Numbered from the stretch's first letter, positions 1-5,027 are shown. The stretch: 7,626 nt of DNA from Bacteroidota bacterium (GCA_021793635.1 JAJYSI010000151.1:1-7626), one strand, 5' to 3'. Translations and numbers: made by a program. The notes: generated by a model not told the origin, from the sequence alone.

Positions 1-19
1 TAACTTAGTAAGGACAATA

Positions 20-290
20 ATGCCGACAACTGATAGCTCCGGCAAAGGAGCTTTTCCCCCCTCAAGAAGATCGTTTCAAACTCGCTCTGCAAATAATAAG
101 AAGACGGATCGATATATTGACAAGATCGGAAGAAGTTACAGTAGACACGGTGGCAGAAGAAGTCCGGAGACTTCTGATCAAGTACAAACGAAAAAGACGA
201 TTGGGTAGAAGTGAACCAAGAGCATTGAGAACAAAAAATACTAAATACCCATTTTTAAAGGGAAACAGATATCCATGTTTATCACCTTAA
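20..290 (+). pseudogene. Small basic protein, frame broken at a C6 run
   Basis: I do not recognise this gene. An ATG at 20 is preceded by a good Shine-Dalgarno (AAGGA at 11-15). The frame from that ATG runs to 208, but after about codon 14 its composition looks unnatural. The frame offset by one base, open from 21 to the TAA at 288-290, reads far more like protein: EDRFKLALQIIRRRIDI, then an acidic/aliphatic helix, then a strongly basic stretch (KYKRKRRLG) and a tail with TKNTKYPFLKGN. That frame has no ATG, GTG or TTG before 117. Removing one C from the run at 56-61 would join the ATG to it and give about 89 residues. So this is a gene broken by a one-base indel, or a sequencing error. The basic C-terminal half suggests nucleic-acid contact, but no function is claimed. 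It ends well before the convergent helix-turn-helix gene. Confidence 0.45.
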
Positions 291-348
291 CCTTGTACCC
301 TTACCCTCACACTTGAACTTGTCCGCCGATAGTCGAAATGAACCCACT

Positions 349-408
349 AATTGTCATTGACAACCGAAGGGAGGAGAAATCCCCTGTATAGCGCTGTCTC
401 TCAATAAA
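349..408. repeat. Degenerate dispersed intergenic repeat (GTCATTG-type)
   Basis: This stretch resembles the GTCATTGCGA...CGAAG...GCAATCTC elements often scattered between genes in Bacteroidota and related genomes. Here the order is TTGTCATTGACAACCGAAGG followed by GAGGAGAAATCCCC. TTGTC-ATT-GACAA at 351-363 is a perfect small inverted repeat, and GGGA...TCCC pairs just after it. There is no open frame of interest. Family assignment is from memory of the pattern and only one copy is visible. Confidence 0.35.
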
Positions 409-426
409 AGAAATTAAGAATTCCCC

Positions 427-759
427 TCACGGCGGCTCCTCTTCTTCCATTTCTCCTGACATCTGACTACTGCCTCCTCCCGAAGGGATCCCGCATTGCG
501 GTGATGACTTCTGCTTCTTCTCCTCCTCATTATTCGTAATCCACAAATCAAGCTCATCCTTAAAGAAATACAGATATTTCCCCGAGGGTTTATGAGACGG
601 AATTTTTCTTTGGCTTGTCAGTTTATAAAGATGTGACTGTGAAATGCTTAAATACTTGGTAGCTTGAACGAAGTTAAATAAATCGCTTTTCTTTTCCCCG
701 AGAAGCTTTTCAATCTGATGAAGTTTCTTTAGAACTGCATTTTCCTTTTGTGTTTTCAT
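427..759 (-). CDS. Excisionase-family helix-turn-helix DNA-binding protein
   Basis: A 110-residue cytosolic DNA-binding protein. Residues 1-25 form a charged helix with heptad-like leucines (LKKLHQIEKLLG). Residues 28-74 match the HTH_17/MerR-like excisionase fold: FVQATKYLSISQSHLYKL is the helix-turn-helix, followed by the basic wing RKIPSHKPSGKYLYF and the closing helix KDELDLWI. The C-terminal 35 residues are low-complexity (KKQKSS, GGGSS, then acidic EEEE-PP) and probably disordered. Proteins of this kind are common on Bacteroidota mobile elements, as excisionase-like directionality factors or small regulators. No integrase lies nearby, so the role here is open. The start is supported by an excellent ribosome binding site at 768-773. 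Palindromes upstream (761-831) suggest autoregulation. It is transcribed away from the rest of the island. Confidence 0.85.
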   Translation of the reverse strand: MKTQKENAVLKKLHQIEKLLGEKKSDLFNFVQATKYLSISQSHLYKLTSQRKIPSHKPSGKYLYFFKDELDLWITNNEEEKKQKSSPQCGIPSGGGSSQMSGEMEEEEPP

Positions 760-760
760 T

Positions 761-831
761 GTTAACGCTCCTTCAATTTTAGTTACTTCCCGTTAACCTG
801 CTAGCAGGTAGTAAATTAATTGAGCGCTAAC
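761..831. promoter_or_regulatory. Palindrome cluster, candidate operator of the helix-turn-helix gene
   Basis: Three nested symmetries sit directly upstream of the helix-turn-helix gene. ACCTGCTAGCAGGT at 796-809 is a perfect 14-bp palindrome. GTTAAC occurs at 761-766 and 792-797, 31 bp apart (about three helical turns). GTTAACGCTC at 761-770 is matched by its near-perfect inverse GAGCGCTAAC at 822-831 (9 of 10). Such spacing suits a dimeric regulator, most simply the gene's own product. I could not place convincing -35/-10 boxes. Confidence 0.4.
768..773 (-). promoter_or_regulatory. Strong Shine-Dalgarno of the helix-turn-helix gene
   Basis: On the minus strand AAGGAG lies 8 bases upstream of the ATG at 757-759. 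It is one of the few clear ribosome binding sites in the window and fixes the start. Confidence 0.75.
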
Positions 832-849
832 TTAAATAATGATTTTAAG

Positions 850-882
850 AAAAAATCGTATTTATCGTATATACGATTTTTT
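850..882 (-). terminator. AT-rich hairpin terminator overlapping the end of the 862-1401 gene
   Basis: AAAAAATCGTAT at 850-861 pairs perfectly (12 bp) with ATACGATTTTTT at 871-882 across a 9-base loop. Read on the minus strand, the stem ends in a T6 run, as in a factor-independent terminator, although the stem has only two G-C pairs. The TAA of the upstream gene (862-864) lies in the loop and its last codons form one arm. Because the arms carry both A and T runs, it could also act on transcripts from the other side. ATCGTATATACGAT at 864-877 is an alternative perfect palindrome. Confidence 0.55.
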
Positions 883-1401
883 CCTTACCCTTTCGATATG
901 TTCGGATATCTTATCTAACATTTCCGGCTTACCCTTATAACTTATTTCAATTAAGCCAGTTAGAAACTTAAACAAAGACTCGCTTTTCGTACTTCTTTCT
1001 TCTGAAATTAAATCTTTTTTTCTTGCGTTATACCTTGAAACAAAACTATTAACAGCAATCTTTTCAGTAAAGAATATATTTCCTATTTGTGAAACTTCTG
1101 TTTTCGGAGAAATTATTTCAGCTGTTTTCATTGACTCAAAAATTCTAACGACCTCATGTAGTTTCCCGTTAATTTTTATTATTTCCTTTGACTGCCCGTC
1201 TTGCAGACAAGCTGTGGATTTGTTGCCTATCTTAATCAGCATTTTCCTAAACTTAATTTCGTTCTTTATGAATTCTTCAAAGGATGGCTTTAGTCCAAGA
1301 TTTTCATCTAACTCCGGCGGATTATTTTTCTTTTCTAATAACACAAAACTTAAATATTTTATTTGTTCTTCAATAGTCGCGAGCTCGATGCAGAATTTCA
1401 T
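862..1401 (-). CDS. Hypothetical protein, possible mobile-element regulator
   Basis: I do not recognise this protein with confidence. The start at 1401 (MKFCIELATIEEQ, 179 residues) is preferred because GGGAGAAGG lies just upstream. An in-frame ATG at 1458 would add 19 residues but has only a weak GGGGC. The protein is charged and mostly helical, with no signal peptide or membrane segment. Its middle holds a segment INGKLHEVVRIFESM, then SPKTEVSQIGNIFF, then VNSFVSRYNARKKDL. This loosely recalls the winged-helix C-terminal part of RteC-like proteins on Bacteroidota mobile elements. That resemblance is an impression only. It ends in the 850-882 terminator and is followed in the same direction by the helix-turn-helix gene, so the two are probably separate units. 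Confidence 0.7.
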   Translation of the reverse strand: MKFCIELATIEEQIKYLSFVLLEKKNNPPELDENLGLKPSFEEFIKNEIKFRKMLIKIGNKSTACLQDGQSKEIIKINGKLHEVVRIFESMKTAEIISPKTEVSQIGNIFFTEKIAVNSFVSRYNARKKDLISEERSTKSESLFKFLTGLIEISYKGKPEMLDKISEHIERVRKKSYIR

Positions 1402-1458
1402 AACCTTCTCCCTTATAAAATTAAATGTGGTACTGTTTGTGCAATTGTAGATACTCAT

Positions 1459-1758
1459 TCTTATTTTGCCCCGCCTTTATTTTGAATTGAAAAACAAAAT
1501 TGTTATTTTTTTTACAAAAATAATGGAATTTCATTAAATATTCACGTTTATGGATGAGCCAAGAATAATTTCGGATAATCTAAAATGTTTTCTTTTGTTT
1601 CGCGTGCTGTCTCAGATGCCGGCTTTAATAAAACAAAAAACTTTCATTACTAAACACTCCCAACCTCATAGAAATCTTTCTTGAGTTAAAACTTATTCAC
1701 TCAAATTATGCAGAAACAAATCATTGTAATTATGGAATACTGTAAAATGCCGTTCAAT
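1459..1758. other. AT-rich intergenic stretch with one possible coding scrap
   Basis: No complete gene is visible here. The best coding-like segment is on the minus strand at 1548-1643: 31 residues ending in TKENILDYPKLFLAHP and a TAA. An ATG at 1645-1647 lies one frame away and would join it if one base were removed from the six-base homopolymer at 1635-1640. It may be a gene scrap or part of a dispersed repeat. The opposite strand has an antisense 44-codon frame (1550-1684) with less natural composition. No promoter could be assigned. Confidence 0.4.
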
Positions 1759-1859
1759 TCCATTATTCCATTATTCCATTATTCCATTATTCCACTACTC
1801 CAATATTCCATTACCCCCTCACTCCATTCCACCACTCCAATATTCCATTACTCCATTTC
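1759..1859. repeat. Octanucleotide tandem repeat (TCCATTAT)n
   Basis: Four exact copies of TCCATTAT (1759-1790) are followed by about eight diverged ones such as TCCACTAC, TCCAATAT, TCCATTAC and TCCATTTC. A longer unit is also visible: ACTCCAATATTCCATTAC occurs at 1797-1814 and again at 1834-1851, so the array grew by more than one kind of duplication. The array is intergenic and ends about 30 bp before the gene at 1888. The 8-bp unit would shift a reading frame, but no gene runs through it. Confidence 0.85.
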
Positions 1860-2045
1860 TCCTGGAGTTGCGTAAGGTGTCTTATTAATGTTCCACCACA
1901 TTTATCCTCTTACCCAAATTGACCACTCTGTCATTAAAGCAATATTTCATTTCTTAAACACCAATACTAAAAATTTAGTTACCGTAATTCCTTTTGAAAA
2001 AAAACTAAGTAATCTGAAAACAAAAATCGAATCAAACTTTATTAA

Positions 2046-2052
2046 AAAAAAC
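2046..2052 (+). other. A_AAA_AAC heptamer, candidate -1 frameshift site
   Basis: The heptamer is in the correct zero-frame phase (A AAA AAC). A -1 slip leads straight into the long downstream frame. The zero frame stops four codons later at 2062-2064. No clear stimulatory hairpin or upstream Shine-Dalgarno-like stimulator was found by eye, so a plain indel is equally possible. Confidence 0.3.
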
Positions 2053-2331
2053 AACAAGAAGTAAAAAACATCTTTGCTGCGCACTGGACCAACATAGCCC
2101 TGGTTGAATATTTTATTAAGCAATACTTTAGTGAATATGAATATCAGCTCTATGCAATACTTGAAAAAGTTCAAAATTATTTTAAATCCGTTCCTTGCAA
2201 CCATAAAGGCATAGTTAATTTCCCGGTAAACGACCCCGCATATTTTGAAGAACTTTCCAACTTGTTAATACCTCAAGGACATGAAAATGATCCCCGCTTC
2301 ATGTTAGCAGCTAAAGCAATCATTCTCTTCT

Positions 2332-2401
2332 TTTTCAAATCCGGCGAATTCGGCCGTAGATCCACCAATGATCCGCCATCCCTATTTACTAAATTAGAAG
2401 A
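2332..2401 (+). repeat. Direct repeat, left copy (3' end of the 1888-2411 gene)
   Basis: This segment matches 4751-4820 at 59 of 70 positions without gaps, in the same orientation and reading frame. The encoded peptides agree at 18 of 23 positions (KSGEFGRRSTND versus KSREFGRRTTNY, then PPSLFTK in both), and several codons differ only silently. The pair brackets the AbiE module. Confidence 0.75.
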
Positions 2402-2440
2402 ATCGACTTAAAACCGTTATCAAACATCAAAATGTCGTTT

Positions 2441-2477
2441 TCACTACTCCCCCCCTCCATTCCTCCACATCCCTTCC
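2441..2477. repeat. Pyrimidine-rich tract related in style to the octamer array
   Basis: Top-strand C/T/A-only sequence with ACTCC and TCCATTCCTCC words and a C7 run. It resembles the degenerate end of the 1759-1859 array. It sits 30 bp after the 1888-2411 gene, so that gene is flanked on both sides by this kind of sequence. Confidence 0.35.
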
Positions 2478-2500
2478 ATATATTTTTGTCGGATTTAAGT

Positions 2501-2529
2501 TTGAATCAATTTCAAGGTAATTTTACTAT
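2501..2529 (+). promoter_or_regulatory. Probable promoter of abiEi-abiEii
   Basis: TTGAAT (2501-2506) and TACTAT (2524-2529) are separated by 17 bases and lie 35 bp upstream of the abiEi start. This is a good vegetative-sigma arrangement. An alternative Bacteroidota-type -7 box, TATATTTA (TAnnTTTG-like), begins at 2527. No Shine-Dalgarno precedes the ATG at 2564. Confidence 0.5.
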
Positions 2530-2539
2530 ATTTACCTTG
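2513..2539. promoter_or_regulatory. Inverted-repeat operator, likely AbiEi autorepression site
   Basis: CAAGGTAA (2513-2520) and TTACCTTG (2532-2539) are perfect 8-bp inverted arms with an 11-base spacer. The left arm is inside the promoter spacer and the right arm sits just past the -10 box, so a bound protein would block RNA polymerase. AbiEi antitoxins in several bacteria are known to bind inverted repeats in their own promoter and repress the operon. Applying that here is inference from position and symmetry. Confidence 0.6.
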
Positions 2540-2563
2540 TAAACGAATCAATGTTTTGAATAC

Positions 2564-3160
2564 ATGGAAAAAATAATAGAAATACTTAAAAAGAATAACG
2601 GCTATTCAAGAATGAATATACTCCGCCAGAGTGGAATTCAAACAAGGGATATAGCAAAGGCGATTGAAAGTGGTATTATAGATAAAGTTAGACCCGGTCT
2701 ATACAAACTTGTTGATTATCCCTGGGATGAGCACGGCAGCTTTGCCGACGTGTGCAACTCTAATAAGAAAGCTGTCATTTGCCTTCTCTCAGCGGCTGAC
2801 TATCACCAACTTACAACATTCAATCCTTCGGAAATTTATGTTGCGGTTCCCAACAACACGGATAAATTTATTCTTCAGTACCCGCCTATAAAAGTCTATT
2901 ACTTTGGCGATAATTATTATAAACCCGGTATAGAAACTCTCGTAACAAAGAGCGGAACAATTAGAATCTATAACAAAGAAAAAACAATAGGCGATCTTTT
3001 CCGTTACATGAACAAGCTTGGTGAAGATGTAGCCGTTGAATCCCTAAAAGAATACCTTAAGAACCGTAAAGGCAGAAGCATTCCAAAACTTCTTGAATAT
3101 TCTGAGATATGCGGCGTTAAGAAAAAAATTGAACCTATGGTAAAGGCTATCCTGTCATGA
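2564..3160 (+). CDS. abiEi: AbiEi family antitoxin / transcriptional autorepressor (type IV TA)
   Basis: A 198-residue protein, the usual length for AbiEi. Residues 1-48 form the N-terminal winged helix-turn-helix (IIEILKKNNGYSRMNIL, then IAKAIESGIIDKVRPGLYKL with the basic wing). The middle carries the family signature AVICLLSAADYHQLTTFNP followed by EIYVAVPNNTDK. The C-terminal half has IRIYNKEKTIGDLFRYMNKLGED, then a helical end, as in AbiEi C-terminal domains. The protein is cytosolic; it neutralises the AbiEii toxin without known stable binding (type IV) and represses the operon through DNA inverted repeats, here probably 2513-2539. The stop overlaps the abiEii start (ATGA), showing translational coupling. 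All expected segments are present, so the gene looks functional. Confidence 0.9.
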   Translation: MEKIIEILKKNNGYSRMNILRQSGIQTRDIAKAIESGIIDKVRPGLYKLVDYPWDEHGSFADVCNSNKKAVICLLSAADYHQLTTFNPSEIYVAVPNNTDKFILQYPPIKVYYFGDNYYKPGIETLVTKSGTIRIYNKEKTIGDLFRYMNKLGEDVAVESLKEYLKNRKGRSIPKLLEYSEICGVKKKIEPMVKAILS

Positions 3161-4056
3161 AGCAGAAAAAAGAGCTTAAAAATATTTCTGCTTCCGTTAA
3201 AGAAAGACTTAGAAATATTTCCGTACAGTCAGGTAATGAATTTCAAAGCATCTTGCGCCAGTACATTCAGGAGCGTTTCCTCTTTCGACTATCAAAGTCA
3301 ATATATTCAAACAATCTAATTCTAAAAGGTGCACTGCTTTTTGTTGCGCATGATATTAATCGCTCCCGTCCGACAAAAGATATTGACTTCCTTGGATCAT
3401 CTTTGACAAATGAAAAAGATGAGATAGCCGAAATTATAGCAGAGATTCTAAATATTAATTATGAAGACGGCTTGCGTTTCGATGCGGCTCATATTGATTC
3501 CGAAAATATTGTAGAAGATGGAGATTATCACGGTGTCCGGATTAAGTTTTACGCTTATCTCGAAAACTCTAAAGTAAGAGTTCAATTGGATATCGGCTTC
3601 GGTGATAAAATTTCCGGCGGCCCTATAGAAATTGATTTCCCGGTATTACTCGATTTACCTGCACCTCGCTTAAAAGTATATTCTGTCGAAAGTGCAATCG
3701 CAGAAAAGTTTGAAGCAATAGCTTCACTTCAACTCGAGACAAGTAGAATGAAAGATTTTTATGATATCCTCTTTTTTGCCGGGAATTATCAATTCAAAAA
3801 AGATACACTTAAAAAAGCAATTATGGAAACCTTTGAACATCGCGGTACGGATATAGAGCTTCGTAAAGAAATTTATGACGTAGCCTTCAAAGCTAATCCT
3901 CAAAAACAAACTCAGTGGTCTTCTTTTCTTGAACGTAATAATTTAAGTGCTGAAAATAATTTTGCTAAAGTTGTCGATAAAATAAATTCATTCATCGAGC
4001 CGGCTTTTTCTGATGATAAACTCAAATGGAATCCTAATAAATTTGTTTGGGAATAG
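3157..4056 (+). CDS. abiEii: AbiEii family nucleotidyltransferase toxin
   Basis: A 299-residue cytosolic toxin of the DUF1814/AbiEii nucleotidyltransferase family. In order: an N-terminal helical region; the nucleotide-binding region LILKGALLF (54-62); the catalytic RPTKDIDFLG (71-80), with the metal-binding Asp pair; the third-acid strand VQLDIGFGD (142-150); the ESAIAEKFEAI helix (178-188); and SRMKDFYDI (196-204). These are the conserved motifs of the family, and none is missing. Family members transfer nucleotides and reversibly stop growth; some homologues modify tRNA acceptor ends. The substrate here is unknown. In phage-infected cells such modules cause abortive infection, and on mobile DNA they aid maintenance. 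Translation is coupled to abiEi through ATGA. No terminator follows the gene before the fragments at 4111. Confidence 0.9.
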   Translation: MKQKKELKNISASVKERLRNISVQSGNEFQSILRQYIQERFLFRLSKSIYSNNLILKGALLFVAHDINRSRPTKDIDFLGSSLTNEKDEIAEIIAEILNINYEDGLRFDAAHIDSENIVEDGDYHGVRIKFYAYLENSKVRVQLDIGFGDKISGGPIEIDFPVLLDLPAPRLKVYSVESAIAEKFEAIASLQLETSRMKDFYDILFFAGNYQFKKDTLKKAIMETFEHRGTDIELRKEIYDVAFKANPQKQTQWSSFLERNNLSAENNFAKVVDKINSFIEPAFSDDKLKWNPNKFVWE

Positions 4057-4110
4057 TTATGATAATCAAAAAATAATGCAAAATATTTTATGTCAACATA
4101 CTTATAGGTT

Positions 4111-4284
4111 ATGGATTATCTAAAATGGAATAACATACTCGCTTCTTATTTTTTTAATGAACAGAATGCAGAAAAACCGGTAAATCTTTTCATTACAAAA
4201 GAGGAAATAATTAAGATTGGCGAACCATATTTCTCTGAACCAGATGCTTATTCACCAGCCTGGAAAATTTTATCTTTTGGTTGA
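4111..4284 (+). pseudogene. 5' fragment of an unrecognised gene
   Basis: From the ATG at 4111 a protein-like N-terminus reads MDYLKWNNILASYFFNEQNA, then KPVNLFITKEEIIKIG. After about codon 36 the frame loses character and stops at 4282-4284. At that same place (about 4214) the other frame begins to match a different protein. So the first 36 or so codons are the start of one gene joined by recombination to the tail of another. I do not recognise the family of this N-terminus. It could in principle still be translated as a 57-residue peptide. Confidence 0.45.
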
Positions 4285-4675
4285 GGTGGAAAAAGATTCT
4301 ATGGAATCGGTATTTTATTTCTTAAAGGATAATAACTATCCCGTGTTTTTAGAGTATGACAAAGATGTTATCACCAGATATCTATCTACTGAAAATAACT
4401 CAATTATAATTAAATCCTTAGTATCCGAGGCTCCCGTCCAAAATATAAAAGGAGTAAATACAATAACAGTTGAAAAAATGCTTGTTGATATATTTTGTGA
4501 TGATAATATTTTTTCTTCTCAACAGGGTTCCGAAATGAAGAATATTTTTAACGAGGTATTTAATAAGTATACTGTTAATGTAAATCGTATACTTCGTTAC
4601 GCCGATAGAAGAAGAAAAAAATCAGATATAATCAATTATTTAAAAACAGTTTCTAATTTTCGGCAGCAACTGTAA
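4217..4675 (+). CDS. C-terminal part of an AbiEi-like (DUF6577-type) antitoxin, 5' truncated
   Basis: The open frame begins only at 4211 and its first usable start is a TTG at 4217, giving 152 residues. The sequence enters in mid-domain with LNQMLIHQPGKFYLLVEVEK and ESVFYFLKDNN, then IIKSLVSEAPVQ, TVEKMLVDIFCD and a basic end RILRYADRRRKK. This pattern is familiar from AbiEi-like proteins filed as DUF6577, which usually begin with about 80 residues of winged helix. That DNA-binding part is missing here; the 5' end has been replaced by the fragment at 4111. The remaining domain is free of stops and keeps its own terminator. It may be a recent remnant of a second AbiE-type system, or a retained orphan antitoxin domain. 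No matching second nucleotidyltransferase is present. Family assignment is moderately sure. Confidence 0.6.
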   Translation: MANHISLNQMLIHQPGKFYLLVEVEKDSMESVFYFLKDNNYPVFLEYDKDVITRYLSTENNSIIIKSLVSEAPVQNIKGVNTITVEKMLVDIFCDDNIFSSQQGSEMKNIFNEVFNKYTVNVNRILRYADRRRKKSDIINYLKTVSNFRQQL

Positions 4676-4690
4676 TTTGCTGCCGTTTTT
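4661..4690 (+). terminator. Factor-independent terminator
   Basis: CGGCAGCAA (4661-4669) pairs perfectly with TTGCTGCCG (4677-4685) across a 7-base loop and is followed by T5 (4686-4690). The TAA of the truncated antitoxin gene (4673-4675) lies in the loop. This is the clearest terminator in the window and probably ends transcripts that start at abiEi. Confidence 0.85.
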
Positions 4691-4718
4691 GGGAAATCCA
4701 TCCCTCCGGGAATAGATT

Positions 4719-4839
4719 ATGATAGATTTAGAATCAATAACACTAAATCCTTTTCAAATCCCGCGAATTCGGCCGGCGAACCACCAACTATCCGCCGTCC
4801 CTCTTTACAAAATTTGATGAACTCGATAATTACCTCTAA
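4719..4839 (+). pseudogene. Gene remnant carrying a second copy of the 1888-2411 gene's 3' end
   Basis: The frame open from 4747 (ILFKSREFGRR, PPSLFTKFDELDNYL, TAA at 4837-4839) is homologous to the C-terminus of the 1888-2411 gene, and extends slightly further before stopping. The upstream part of that gene is absent. Instead, an ATG at 4719 opens another frame (MIDLESITLNPF) that looks like a different gene start and runs out of phase through the copied segment. As at 4111, the 5' end of one gene seems joined to the 3' end of another. The start fragment is short and could be chance; the 3' fragment is solid. Confidence 0.5.
4751..4820 (+). repeat. Direct repeat, right copy
   Basis: Partner of 2332-2401, same orientation, 59 of 70 positions identical without gaps, about 2.42 kb away. 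Contains the shared core GAATTCGGCCG. Confidence 0.75.
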
Positions 4840-4854
4840 ACAGTGGATTAATAA

Positions 4855-5025
4855 TCAATTCGTTTTTTTATTAAATTATTAGAATGTGTCTTTAACTTTA
4901 GATATATTTTACCACTTAATGATCATGATTTTCTTTATGTTACAGAAAATCTTAGGAAGGAAACAATTTTAATTAGCTCTATTCTTAAACTTAACCCAAA
5001 CATGAATTTTTTGTTCTTGGAATAA
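4855..5025 (+). other. Open frame without a start, abutting hsdM
   Basis: Fifty-six codons are open from just after a stop at 4852-4854 to the TAA at 5023-5025, three bases before hsdM. The reading (FIKLLECVFNFRYILPL, then HDFLYVTENLRKETILIS) is moderately protein-like but has no plausible start codon at its beginning. It may be the 3' end of another lost gene, or chance in very AT-rich DNA. This stretch must also hold whatever promoter drives hsdM; I saw no convincing boxes. Confidence 0.22.
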
Positions 5026-5027
5026 TT

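Larger units (their letters stand above)
1888..2411 (+). pseudogene. Unknown conserved-looking protein split by a -1 frame break at A8
   Basis: Two frames join into one sensible protein of about 174 residues. The first runs from the ATG at 1888 (MFHHIYPLTQIDHSVIKA...VIPFEKKLSNLKTKIESNF) to a TAA at 2062-2064. The second, one base back, continues from the A8 run at 2044-2051 through KNIFAAHWTNIALVEYF, FPVNDPAYFEELSNLL and KAIILFFFKSGEFGRR to the TAA at 2409-2411. There is no signal peptide; FMLAAKAIILFFF is hydrophobic but reads as a buried helix. I do not know the family. A diverged copy of its last 23 codons recurs at 4747-4839, with mostly conservative or synonymous changes, so the second frame was real coding sequence. 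The break may be a decayed gene, a homopolymer sequencing error, or programmed -1 frameshifting at A_AAA_AAC. Confidence 0.6.

Noticed and set aside
1214..1450. Plus-strand open frame of 78 codons
   Set aside because: It is the mirror of the 862-1401 gene, hydrophobic because it reads a charged gene backwards.
1490..1512. Small AACAA/TTGTT hairpin followed by a T run
   Set aside because: Only five A/T-rich base pairs, and no plus-strand gene ends before it; too weak for a terminator.
1550..1684. Plus-strand 44-codon frame starting ATGGATGAGCC
   Set aside because: The opposite strand reads more naturally, there is no ribosome binding site and no recognisable domain.
1759..1859. CRISPR array
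   Set aside because: Units are only 8 bp with no spacers; this is a minisatellite.
1947..2204. Minus-strand open frame of 85 codons
   Set aside because: It is antisense to the better plus-strand coding at 1888-2411, is F/I/L/K-rich as expected of a shadow, and has no homolog-like motif.
2709..2891. Plus-strand frame of 60 codons inside abiEi
   Set aside because: Out-of-frame shadow of a clearly conserved gene.
3724..3909. Minus-strand frame of 61 codons
   Set aside because: Antisense to the abiEii catalytic and C-terminal region.
4057..4110. Terminator after abiEii
   Set aside because: No stem with a T run is present; the first convincing terminator downstream is at 4661-4690.
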